19,688 nucleotides of DNA from Bacillota bacterium (GTDB lineage: Bacteria > Bacillota > Clostridia > Clostridiales > Clostridiaceae). Position numbers and translations under genes: made by a program. Of this stretch, positions 6,592 to 13,475 are shown one piece after another. Position 1 is the first letter of the stretch, and each line of letters starts with the position of its first letter. A model generated the notes under the pieces. The model was given only the letters and a program-made list of their open reading frames with translations. It made no database searches and had not been told where the DNA came from. The stretch spans positions 1 to 19,688 of the forward strand of contig JAEWQX010000136.1 in assembly GCA_023399035.1 (NCBI GenBank), written 5' to 3'.

Positions 6592-7623
6592 ATGAAGTAT
6601 ATTAAAAGATTAGTTGCATGGGCTTTGTTATCATTGATTATTCAAGTTGGAACATTGTTCATATTAGATAGGTTTATTTTTGCACAGTCATCAGAATTTC
6701 AAAGCAAGAAGATAGAATTAGAAAAACCTTACGAAGACAAGATTAACATAAAGATACCTAAGGGAGCAGATGATATAAAGATATCTTATAATGGAAAATA
6801 TATGACTTATTATAATAATGACAGACTTAATATAATAGAAACTAAAAGTGGCACTTCAAAAAAAGTTGAAACTAATAAGAAGGGTGAAATATTGTATTAT
6901 GAATGGCTCAGCGAGAGAGATATGATTGTTATTCTAGAAAAGGTTAATAAAAAGGGGAAGGATATGATAGAACTTGTAACATATAATCCTAAAAATGCAG
7001 CAACATCATTTGTAACTGAAATCTGTTCATATGAAAGTGGTATGGAAATAAAAAATGTTACTGAATCAGTGTTTACAAGTGTTTATTATGTTTATGTAAG
7101 CAATCCAGGAGGTTATGACAGATGTTTCAGGATAGATATAAACAATGATAAGTTTGATGTTTCTATTAAAAGTGCAGCAATGTCAAATATGGAGGTTATT
7201 CCACACACAGACAGGCTTATATATGATGATTCTGTAAACAGCATTATTTATGCTACAAGTCCTGATTTAAAATTGAAATTCAATACAAACAATAAATTAA
7301 GGCTTATAGGTATAGATAGAAATGATGTTATTTATGTAGGAGAATTGAGCGGAGACAAGATTTCAGGAATAATATATGGAAAGATTAATGAAGATATATC
7401 AAAATGGAGTAGTATAAAGCTTGATTCGCTAGTAAATTCAAATGATTTATTCTTTAATTCTGAAAGCCAAATTCTAGTAAATAATATTCTTGAAGGAAAG
7501 ATTAAAAATATGACAACAGGGAAAGAAGTTGAATATACAGGAAAGTTTATTGATGCAAAAGATGGGTTCATTGCAGTAAATAATGACGGGAAGCTTGTCT
7601 TTGAACAGATAAAGGATAAATAG
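6592..7623 (+). CDS. Membrane-anchored extracytoplasmic protein of unknown function
   Basis: I do not recognise this 343-residue protein. Basic residues (KYIKR) are followed by one hydrophobic segment at about 8-30. The remainder is a long hydrophilic domain rich in beta-type alternation, with short 'YNGKYMTYYNNDRLNIIETKSG' and 'YDDSVNSIIYATSPD' style stretches that resemble blades of a beta-propeller. The expected topology is an N-terminal anchor with the domain outside the cell. It is not a lipoprotein, since no lipobox Cys follows the hydrophobic segment. GGGAGA lies about 12 bases before the ATG, a rather long spacing. It is followed by a bidirectional terminator shared with the convergent LysR gene. 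A sensor or cell-envelope role is only a guess. Confidence 0.7.
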   Translation: MKYIKRLVAWALLSLIIQVGTLFILDRFIFAQSSEFQSKKIELEKPYEDKINIKIPKGADDIKISYNGKYMTYYNNDRLNIIETKSGTSKKVETNKKGEILYYEWLSERDMIVILEKVNKKGKDMIELVTYNPKNAATSFVTEICSYESGMEIKNVTESVFTSVYYVYVSNPGGYDRCFRIDINNDKFDVSIKSAAMSNMEVIPHTDRLIYDDSVNSIIYATSPDLKLKFNTNNKLRLIGIDRNDVIYVGELSGDKISGIIYGKINEDISKWSSIKLDSLVNSNDLFFNSESQILVNNILEGKIKNMTTGKEVEYTGKFIDAKDGFIAVNNDGKLVFEQIKDK

Positions 7624-7694
7624 ATAGGAAGCAGCAGATGATTATATAGTAATATATCAATATAAGGGTTTCATCTTTAAAGCCTATATATATT

Positions 7695-7739
7695 AAAAAA
7701 ACAGAACTGATTTTAGAATCAAACCAGTTCTGTTTTTTT
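7695..7739. terminator. Bidirectional terminator
   Basis: The perfect 15-base arms run 7695-7709 and 7725-7739: seven A plus CAGAACTG, and the complement ending in seven T. The structure therefore has a T tract on either strand. It ends both the unknown membrane-anchored gene (+) and the LysR gene (-), whose stop codon overlaps its right edge. Confidence 0.93.
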
Positions 7740-8628
7740 ATGTCCTATTTAGAAATTTATTGGAAATGTGTATAAACTCCCTTAAAGCAGGAGAAATCCA
7801 TTTATCTTTATGATATATAACCTGGGAGATTATATTAAGGTCTGGACCTTTCCAGTTTAATGGAATAAGCTTGCCAGATTTGACTTCATCCTTTACAGCT
7901 ATTTCAGGAAGTACAGTTATTCCAAGTCCACTCATTGTAAACTGTTTTATTGCCTGTACACTTCCTGTTTCCAATGTGATATTTGGTTTTATTCCACTAT
8001 CCTTAAGTACTCTTTCAAAAGCAGCCCTGTAGCTGCATCCTGTTTCTGTAAGTATTAGTGATTGGCTTTCAATATCTTTTGGAAGTATTTTATCTTTGTG
8101 TATTAAAGGATGGCCAGGATAAGCAAGGAGAAGCATTGGCTCTGGCAGTTCAACTTCAGATATAAATTCATCAGAATCTATTTTTACACCTAATGAAAAG
8201 GCTACATCAATGAGATTTTCTGATAAGTAATGTCTGAAATCTGAACAGCTTCCGAATTTCAATGAAACATCAACATCAGGATAAAGAATCCTGTATTCTT
8301 TTAGTATTTCAGGCAGGCGCAATACACATAATGATTCTGCTGCACCGATTGTAAGTGTACCGCTTGGCTTATCTTCATTAGAAACTGTTGTTTTTATATC
8401 TGTAGATAATTTTAAGATTTGTTTTGCATAAGGTAATAATTTTTTGCCTTCGTGTGTCAGTGTTGTAGTTTTTCCTATTCGTTCAAATAACTTTACGTTC
8501 AATTCACTTTCAAGAAGCTTGATTTGAGTTGTAATAGTAGACTGAGCGTATCCTAAAGCATCAGCTGCCTTTGTAAAGCTCTGCAACCTGCTTATTGTTA
8601 AAAATGCATTAAGCTGTTTAAAATCCAT
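7738..8628 (-). CDS. LysR family transcriptional regulator
   Basis: The 296-residue LysR-type regulator has an N-terminal winged helix-turn-helix (LNAFLTISRLQSFTKAA, then ALGYAQSTITTQIKLLE, about residues 5-60). The usual linker follows, then a periplasmic-binding-like effector domain from about 88 with GTLTIGAAES and the family's SGLGITVLPE near 230-240. I start it at ATG 8628, with GAGGTG six bases upstream. The longer frame from a GTG at 8637 would begin inside that ribosome binding site. The gene reads away from asd, with about 470 bases between them that carry several dyads, so autoregulation and possibly control of a divergent gene are plausible. Family members bind small anions, amino acids or aromatic acids. 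The effector here is unknown. Confidence 0.92.
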   Translation of the reverse strand: MDFKQLNAFLTISRLQSFTKAADALGYAQSTITTQIKLLESELNVKLFERIGKTTTLTHEGKKLLPYAKQILKLSTDIKTTVSNEDKPSGTLTIGAAESLCVLRLPEILKEYRILYPDVDVSLKFGSCSDFRHYLSENLIDVAFSLGVKIDSDEFISEVELPEPMLLLAYPGHPLIHKDKILPKDIESQSLILTETGCSYRAAFERVLKDSGIKPNITLETGSVQAIKQFTMSGLGITVLPEIAVKDEVKSGKLIPLNWKGPDLNIISQVIYHKDKWISPALREFIHISNKFLNRT

Positions 8629-8648
8629 ATAAATCACCTCTATTAAAA

Positions 8649-8680
8649 AAATTGATACATCTAATTTAAATTATCAATTT
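8649..8680. promoter_or_regulatory. Inverted repeat, candidate LysR operator
   Basis: AAATTGATA (8649-8657) and TATCAATTT (8672-8680) are perfect 9-base arms around 14 bases that themselves contain AATTTAAATT. It lies just upstream of the LysR ribosome binding site. The position fits autoregulation, but AT-rich DNA gives such dyads easily. Confidence 0.4.
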
Positions 8681-8691
8681 TACTAATGCAT

Positions 8692-8713
8692 AAATTTATG
8701 ATATCATAATTTT
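8692..8713. promoter_or_regulatory. 22-base near-perfect palindrome in the lysR-asd gap
   Basis: TTATGATATCATAA (8696-8709) is a perfect palindrome, and the flanks AAAT/TTTT extend it to 22 bases with one mismatched pair. It could be the second half of a LysR control region. The rest of this 459-base gap holds AT-rich sequence, a small hairpin at 8979-9003 in the asd leader (TGCTATTTT with AAAATAGTA, G-U allowed), and no riboswitch or gene that I can support. Confidence 0.4.
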
Positions 8714-9096
8714 GACAGGAAAACAAAAACTTACTTATTGGGGTTAACAATTATCATTTAATATTGCAAATTTATTTAATTGATTATATATTTGAAAGAG
8801 GAGTTTCATTCCAGCTGATAATTTGATGATTTAAAGCTGAGATTTATCATACAGCAGTTAAAATTTATTTTTAAGATTTATATAATATAAAATAGTTTTT
8901 TCATGATAAAACATTTAAATTATACATTACATTTTAAGATTGAATTTTAGATATGATATGAAATTCAGTATAAAAAAGTGCTATTTTAATTATGAAAATA
9001 GTATTGTGTAGGAATTCAATAAATTTGTAGTATTGTAAGTAGTTTATGTTATTACTACAGTAAAATAAAAGATATAAGTTAAAGGTGGTTTGAAAA

Positions 9097-10182
9097 ATGG
9101 AAAAGAAATTAAGAGTCGGTATCATAGGGGCTACTGGAATGGTTGGACAAAGATTTGCATGTCTTTTAGAAAATCATCCATGGTTTGATGTTGTAGCACT
9201 TGCAGCAAGTAAGAGATCAAGTGGTCTTACTTACGAAGAAGCAGTAGGTGACAGATGGAAAATGGATGTTCCAATGCCAGAAAAGTATAAGAAAATGGTT
9301 ATAATGGATGCAGATAATGTTGAGGAAGTGTGCAGCAAAGTTGACTTTGTATTTTGCGCAGTTTCATTAAATAAAGAAGAAACTAAAAAATTAGAAGAAA
9401 GATATGCTAAGTGTGAAACTCCAGTAGTTTCTAATAACTCAGCAAATAGACACACTCCAGATGTTCCAATGATTATACCAGAAATCAATGGTGAACATGC
9501 GAGAGTTATTGAAGATCAAAGAAAGAGACTTGGAACTACAAGAGGATTTATTGCAGTTAAGCCTAACTGTTCTATTCAAAGTTATGTTCCAGCATTAAAT
9601 GCATTAAAGGAATATGGCCTTGAAGAAGTGGTAGTTTCAACTTATCAGGCTATTTCAGGTGCAGGTAAGACATTTAATGAATGGCCAGAAATGGTAGACA
9701 ATGTAATACCATACATTGGTGGAGAAGAAGAAAAGAGTGAAATAGAACCATTAAAAATCTGGGGAACTGTTGAAAATGGTGTTATTGTTGATGCTAAGGC
9801 TCCAGTTATTTCAGCTCAATGTGTAAGAGTTGCAGTTTTAGATGGGCATTTAGCAACTATTTCAGTAAAATTCAAGAATAAACCAAGCATCCAGGAAATA
9901 ATAGATGCATGGAATAACTATAAGGCTCCAGAAATAGTGTTAAATCTTCCAAGTGCACCAAAGCAGTTCATAAGATATATGGAAGAAGATAATAGACCAC
10001 AAACTCAATTAGACAGAGATTACGAAAATGGAATGGGTATTTCTATGGGAAGACTTAGAGAAGACAAGATCTTTGATTACAAATTTGTAGGTCTTTCACA
10101 CAACACATTAAGAGGAGCAGCAGGCGGCGGAGTTTTATCTGCTGAATATTTAACTGCGGCTGGATATATTACTGCTAAATAA
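9097..10182 (+). CDS. asd: Aspartate-semialdehyde dehydrogenase (archaeal/fungal type)
   Basis: The enzyme reduces aspartyl-4-phosphate to aspartate semialdehyde with NADPH, the branch point to lysine/diaminopimelate, threonine and methionine. The 361-residue protein has the Rossmann start VGIIGATGMVGQRF (NADP binding). The catalytic Cys158 is in VKPNCSIQ and the proposed general-base His251 in VLDGHLAT. The spacing and the C-terminal GMGISMGRLREDK and LRGAAGGGVLSAE place it in the archaeal/fungal-like branch rather than the E. coli type. AAAGGTGG precedes the ATG. It is followed by its own terminator, so it looks monocistronic. Aspartate also feeds the AspRS-GatCAB operon 2 kb downstream, but no shared control is visible. 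Confidence 0.96.
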   Translation: MEKKLRVGIIGATGMVGQRFACLLENHPWFDVVALAASKRSSGLTYEEAVGDRWKMDVPMPEKYKKMVIMDADNVEEVCSKVDFVFCAVSLNKEETKKLEERYAKCETPVVSNNSANRHTPDVPMIIPEINGEHARVIEDQRKRLGTTRGFIAVKPNCSIQSYVPALNALKEYGLEEVVVSTYQAISGAGKTFNEWPEMVDNVIPYIGGEEEKSEIEPLKIWGTVENGVIVDAKAPVISAQCVRVAVLDGHLATISVKFKNKPSIQEIIDAWNNYKAPEIVLNLPSAPKQFIRYMEEDNRPQTQLDRDYENGMGISMGRLREDKIFDYKFVGLSHNTLRGAAGGGVLSAEYLTAAGYITAK

Positions 10183-10223
10183 TATTAGTAATATAGTGAG
10201 TTAAAAACAAATTACTATAAATG

Positions 10224-10276
10224 ATCATCCTGATTAGACGTTGGAGGAATTCAATGGTAGTCAGGATGATTTTTTA
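10224..10276 (+). terminator. Terminator of asd
   Basis: ATCATCCTGA (10224-10233) pairs with TCAGGATGAT (10261-10270), followed by six T. The 27-base loop is unusually large and contains a small inner pairing, TTGGA/TTCAA with a G-U. Confidence 0.85.
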
Positions 10277-10413
10277 TCTTGTGAATAGTAATTTAAAATT
10301 TATATTATAAATATTGCTAAAATGTGAACTGATTTAATATTCAATGAATAATATGCACTATGTAGAGTATTAACAAATGAATAAAAATAAATCAACGACG
10401 AGCAGGTAAAAAT

Positions 10414-10875
10414 ATGTTTATAGATTTTAATGATATCATGTTTGGAATAAGAAGCGGAAGATATATGTATATAGGTTCTGGATCTTCAAGAAGAGTGTAT
10501 GATTTAGGAAATGATTATGTTGTTAAAATCGCTAAAAACGATGCAGGAATAGAACAGAACAGAGCAGAATATTATATTTCATCTGAAGATTATTCTGGAA
10601 TTTTTGCAGAGGTATCAGGCGTATCTAATGATTACAGAATGCTTGTAATGAGGAAAGCTAAAAAGATAAAAGACATACGTAGTGTATGGAACTATTTCAA
10701 TGCAGAAGACAAGTATGAATTTCGTCATTCCAAACAGATGCAGAGACTTAAGGAAAAATATAGATTACTTTTAGGTGATTTTGAAAAGACAAGCAGCTGG
10801 GGGATTATTGATGGACGTCCTGTAATCATAGATTATGGATTTACACGATATGTTCAAAGAAAGTACTACCATTAA
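10414..10875 (+). CDS. Small protein-kinase-like protein
   Basis: The 153-residue protein has the marks of a kinase fold compressed to little more than half the usual size. They are a glycine-rich loop GSGSSRRVY (21-29), a VVK lysine (Lys38) in YVVKIAK, a possible helix-C Glu (Glu47 or Glu52), a hinge-like LVMRKAK (77-83), and IIDYG (138-142) in the place of the metal-binding DFG. The usual catalytic HRDxxxxN is replaced by LGDFEKTSSWGI (120-131): an Asp (122) is kept but the Asn is not obvious. Similar short 'kinase-like' proteins occur in phages and bacteria, mostly uncharacterised. It could be a pseudokinase, an aminoglycoside-type kinase relative or an active minimal kinase. AGGT lies about 8 bases before the ATG. 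No partner gene is adjacent. Confidence 0.55.
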   Translation: MFIDFNDIMFGIRSGRYMYIGSGSSRRVYDLGNDYVVKIAKNDAGIEQNRAEYYISSEDYSGIFAEVSGVSNDYRMLVMRKAKKIKDIRSVWNYFNAEDKYEFRHSKQMQRLKEKYRLLLGDFEKTSSWGIIDGRPVIIDYGFTRYVQRKYYH

Positions 10876-10920
10876 TCATTAAAAAGCTTTATATATAGTA
10901 TATTTTCCTTTATATTTAAT

Positions 10921-10980
10921 GTTTCTAATTTTGAAACTTTATAGATTTAAAGTTCTTTAATTCTAGAGGACTTTAAATCT
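10921..10980. other. Two tandem hairpins after the kinase-like gene
   Basis: GTTTC/GAAAC (10921-10937) is followed by a strong stem, AGATTTAAAGTTC (10943-10955) with GGACTTTAAATCT (10968-10980), 13 pairs with one G-U. There is no T tract behind either, so a simple intrinsic terminator is doubtful. Apart from these and the hairpin at 11093, I see nothing in the 402-base gap. Confidence 0.4.
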
Positions 10981-11092
10981 AAATTTATAAAAATATAGCC
11001 ATTGGTGATTTGTTTTGTCCATTTAATTTATAGTACTCCGTATAGGTTAATTGAATATTCATATGTATAATGCAAACAGGATATCATTATAT

Positions 11093-11135
11093 ATTAAAGC
11101 CGTAGTATTTAATATATTGCGGCTTTAATTATTTG
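11093..11135 (+). terminator. Terminator-like hairpin before the 53-residue peptide gene
   Basis: ATTAAAGCCG (11093-11102) pairs with CGGCTTTAAT (11120-11129), and six more pairs can form inside with G-U allowed. The tail (TATTTG) is weak. It probably ends transcripts entering from the left. Confidence 0.55.
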
Positions 11136-11277
11136 TATTAAGAGAAATATCAAATAGTTTAATATTATTCATAAATATAACTTTAATAAAAACTTAAAAA
11201 AATGGCATTAACATTACACTTATACTATAAAATAATTTGAAAATATGATATATTAATAATAAAAAGGGGCGATTTTA

Positions 11278-11439
11278 ATGAAAAATAAAATTATAGCAGT
11301 AAGCGTTGTAATAGTAGTATTACTTTGTGGAATTGGATATTGCAGCAATAAAATAATTAATAAAAATAATTCTTTTCAAGGCAGTCTTGATAGAAAGGAA
11401 ATGTATCCTGTGGATTCATTAAGGTATAAATTTTTATAA
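11278..11439 (+). CDS. Small single-span membrane or secreted peptide (53 residues)
   Basis: A 53-codon frame starts with ATG 11278, preceded by AAAAGGGGC at good spacing. The product has a basic start (MKNKI), then a hydrophobic segment at about 5-21 (IIAVSVVIVVLLCGIG). A hydrophilic tail follows, rich in Asn and Lys and ending in VDSLRYKFL. It could be a small membrane protein, a cleaved signal-bearing peptide or, less likely, a lipoprotein (Cys17 and Cys22 are near, but neither sits in a proper lipobox). The AT-rich stretch before it has a TATTAATAAT-like -10. The gene is isolated between a hairpin and the T-box promoter. I do not recognise a family. Confidence 0.5.
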   Translation: MKNKIIAVSVVIVVLLCGIGYCSNKIINKNNSFQGSLDRKEMYPVDSLRYKFL

Positions 11440-11578
11440 AAATATTGTAAAATTATAATGTATTTGAAGTAAGATTATATAAGGCTTAAACGATGATAAA
11501 AATAATAAACTAAAAAGTAATTATATAGGAGTGAAAGAATAAATTTGAAAAATAAATAAAAAATTTTTAAAAAAGCTA

Positions 11579-11607
11579 TTGATTTGTAAATAAATTTGCA
11601 ATATAAT
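11579..11607 (+). promoter_or_regulatory. Promoter of the aspS2-gatCAB operon
   Basis: TTGATT (11579-11584) and a perfect TATAAT (11602-11607) are separated by 17 bases. Transcription would begin near 11614, at the 5' end of the T-box leader. The 11440-11578 stretch before it is AT-rich and holds nothing else I can support. Confidence 0.75.
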
Positions 11608-11613
11608 GATTAC

Positions 11614-12056
11614 AACATAAACGAAATGATGGAAAGCAAAATAAAAGTTAATAAGATGCAATGATGCATTGATGAAGAAAAGTAAATTCTATTGATGATT
11701 TTTAGAGAGCAGATGATGGTGGGATATCTGTATGAGTCTTGAATTGAAAGAACACTTTGGAGCAGTTAACCGAAAGTTAATTTTATTTAAATTGATTAGT
11801 AGACTTAACCGGAGTCACACCGTTATATGTGAAGGATATAGAGAAAGTTAGAACATTTTATTACGTAAATTTAACTTTTAAGGTATTTAGATATTTGCAG
11901 AGTTTAGTTTATGAAATAAGATTGTTGTATGTTTTATAAATTAAGCTCTGTATCTGTTGAGGTGAACTTTTTATAAGTTAAATTTGGGTGGTACCGCGTG
12001 ATATATGAATATATAATCTCGTCCCTGTGCAAAGTGCATAGAGACGGGATTTTTTT
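11614..12056 (+). promoter_or_regulatory. T-box leader with overlapping Glu/Asn specifier (GAAC)
   Basis: This is a tRNA-sensing leader of the transamidation operon. Stem I shows AGTA (11681-11684), then AATTC pairing with GAATT (11741-11745), and a distal part with AGAGAGC and GATGGTGG. The specifier-loop 3' side reads GAAAGAACAC. GAA (11750-11752, Glu) and AAC (11751-11753, Asn) overlap by two bases, followed by A as usual. The T-box bulge TGGTACC is at 11989-11995. GGG (11986-11988) can pair with CCC (12023-12025), and GCG (11996-11998) with CGT, to form the antiterminator. Uncharged tRNA-Asn, and probably tRNA-Glu, should favour read-through. A long helical Stem III occupies 11867-11985. 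The Asn reading fits the genes downstream. The dual reading follows the published C. acetobutylicum case. Confidence 0.9.
12015..12056 (+). terminator. T-box terminator
   Basis: The stem pairs 12015-12031 with 12035-12051 (17 positions with one C-A mismatch and two G-U), a 3-base loop and a run of seven T (12050-12056). CGTCCC in its left arm is shared with the antiterminator. Confidence 0.93.
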
Positions 12057-12129
12057 GTTGTCTGTTTTAACCTCTTTATGCATTATAGAGAACCTTTTTT
12101 AAAAATAGATGTAAATAAAATACAACTAA

Positions 12130-12151
12130 TACTTTTATTATAATAAAAGTA
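12130..12151. promoter_or_regulatory. Perfect 22-base palindrome upstream of aspS2
   Basis: TACTTTTATTATAATAAAAGTA is perfectly self-complementary (arms of 11, no loop; 12130-12140 with 12141-12151). It lies between the T-box terminator and the AspRS ribosome binding site and contains TATAAT (12139-12144), though no good -35 stands 17 bases before it. It could be an operator for a second, T-box-independent promoter, or a chance AT-rich dyad. Confidence 0.45.
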
Positions 12152-12188
12152 AATAAAATAAAGTTTATGAGCAAAGGAGCAATGAGCA

Positions 12189-13475
12189 ATGGAAAGAACA
12201 TTTATTAAAGATTTAGCTGTAGGTGGAGAAGAAGTTTTATTAAGAGGATGGGTGCATAAAATAAGAGATTTATCACATGTGTCGTTTATAATGCTTAGAG
12301 ACAAGTCAGGAATAATTCAGCTTGTGTGTACTAAGGAACAGATTAAAGGTTTAAGACTTGAAAATTCAATAGAAGTTAAAGGAATTGTAAAAGCAAATGA
12401 AAAGGCTCCAAAAGGAATTGAGATAGAAGTAAAGAGCATTGATGTTACTGGAAAAGTTTATTATGACAAGCTTCCATTTGAAATTCAAGGATATAAAAAT
12501 AAAGTATCACTTGAAACTCAGCTTGATTATAGAACAATAAGTCTTAGAATACCTAAGAAAAAAGCAATTTTTAAAATTCAAAATGAAATAGAAGAAGCAT
12601 TCAGAAGTTATTTTAAGAGTCATGATTTTGAAGAAATCCATACTCCAAAGATAATAAACTCAGGAACTGAAGGTGGTTCAGAAATGTTTACTGTAGATTA
12701 CTTTGGAAGAAGGGCATTCCTTGCACAAAGTCCACAGTTCTATAAACAGATGATGGTTGGGGCAGGTTTTGAAAGAGTTTTCGAAGTTGGATATGCCTAT
12801 AGAGCAGAACTTCATAACACATGGAGACATTTAAATGAGTACGTGAGTCTTGATGTGGAAATGGGATTCATCAAGGATGAAAAAGACTTAATGAAAGTGG
12901 AAGAAGATTTCTTAAGACACATGTTCAAGCACCTTAAGGAAACATGTGCAGAAGAACTTAAGCTATTTGATGTTGAACTTCCAGATGAATTAGAAATTCC
13001 AAGAATCCCACTTGATAAGGCACAGGAAATATTATTAAAGGAATTTGGAAAGAAATCTCCAGTAGGAAACATTGACAATGAAGGTGAAGCTTTATTCCAT
13101 AAATATGTAAAAGAAACTTATAACTGTGACTTTGTATTCCTAACAGATTATCCAACAGCAAAGAGACCAATGTATGCTATGGAATGTGAAAATAACCATG
13201 AAATGACAAAGAGCTTTGACTTGATTTATAAGGGTGTTGAAATTACAACTGGTGGACAAAGAATTCACGATTACGAAATGTTAAAAGCTAAGATGGAAAG
13301 GCTTGGATTGAAAATAGAAGATTTTGCATTTTATTTAGATACCTTTAAGTATGGAATGCCGCCACATGGAGGATTTGCAATAGGTCTTGAAAGAATTACA
13401 ATGCAGATGCTAGGACTTGGCAATATAAGAGAAGCATCATTATTCCCAAGAGATATGAAGAGATTAATGCCATAA
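12189..13475 (+). CDS. aspS2: Non-discriminating aspartyl-tRNA synthetase (archaeal type)
   Basis: This class IIb synthetase attaches Asp to tRNA-Asp and, in the non-discriminating form, to tRNA-Asn. At 428 residues it is the short archaeal/eukaryal-type enzyme, lacking the GAD insert of the roughly 590-residue bacterial AspRS. An N-terminal OB-fold anticodon domain (LLRGWVHKIRDL, from residue 17) is followed by the catalytic core. The core contains GTEGGSEMF (159-167), FLAQSPQFYKQ, motif 2 with Arg205-Ala-Glu-Leu-His-Asn, and motif 3 GGFAIGLERITMQ with Arg402. Two positions that in Thermococcus AspRS are Trp26 and Lys85 (discriminating) are His23 and Pro74 here, the residues of relaxed enzymes. 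The Thermococcus alignment is from memory. AAAGGAG lies 8 bases before the ATG. T-box control and the gatCAB genes behind it complete the pathway to Asn-tRNA-Asn. Confidence 0.93.
   Translation: MERTFIKDLAVGGEEVLLRGWVHKIRDLSHVSFIMLRDKSGIIQLVCTKEQIKGLRLENSIEVKGIVKANEKAPKGIEIEVKSIDVTGKVYYDKLPFEIQGYKNKVSLETQLDYRTISLRIPKKKAIFKIQNEIEEAFRSYFKSHDFEEIHTPKIINSGTEGGSEMFTVDYFGRRAFLAQSPQFYKQMMVGAGFERVFEVGYAYRAELHNTWRHLNEYVSLDVEMGFIKDEKDLMKVEEDFLRHMFKHLKETCAEELKLFDVELPDELEIPRIPLDKAQEILLKEFGKKSPVGNIDNEGEALFHKYVKETYNCDFVFLTDYPTAKRPMYAMECENNHEMTKSFDLIYKGVEITTGGQRIHDYEMLKAKMERLGLKIEDFAFYLDTFKYGMPPHGGFAIGLERITMQMLGLGNIREASLFPRDMKRLMP

Noticed and set aside
7738..8637. LysR start at GTG 8637
   Set aside because: The GTG forms part of the GAGGTG ribosome binding site of ATG 8628, which is the better start.
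8638..9096. Lysine riboswitch upstream of asd
   Set aside because: asd genes often carry an L-box, but none of its conserved core sequence or a terminator is visible. Only short AT-rich dyads are present.
8934..9125. 63-residue minus-strand ORF overlapping the asd start
   Set aside because: Low-complexity hydrophobic and Asn-rich translation of an AT-rich leader, overlapping a real gene, without a good ribosome binding site.
11066..11128. 21-codon ORF starting at an ATG within TATGTATAATGC
   Set aside because: No ribosome binding site, and the frame runs through a terminator-like hairpin.
12083..12304. 73-residue minus-strand ORF across the aspS2 start
   Set aside because: Antisense to the AspRS coding sequence and leader, with no recognisable domain.
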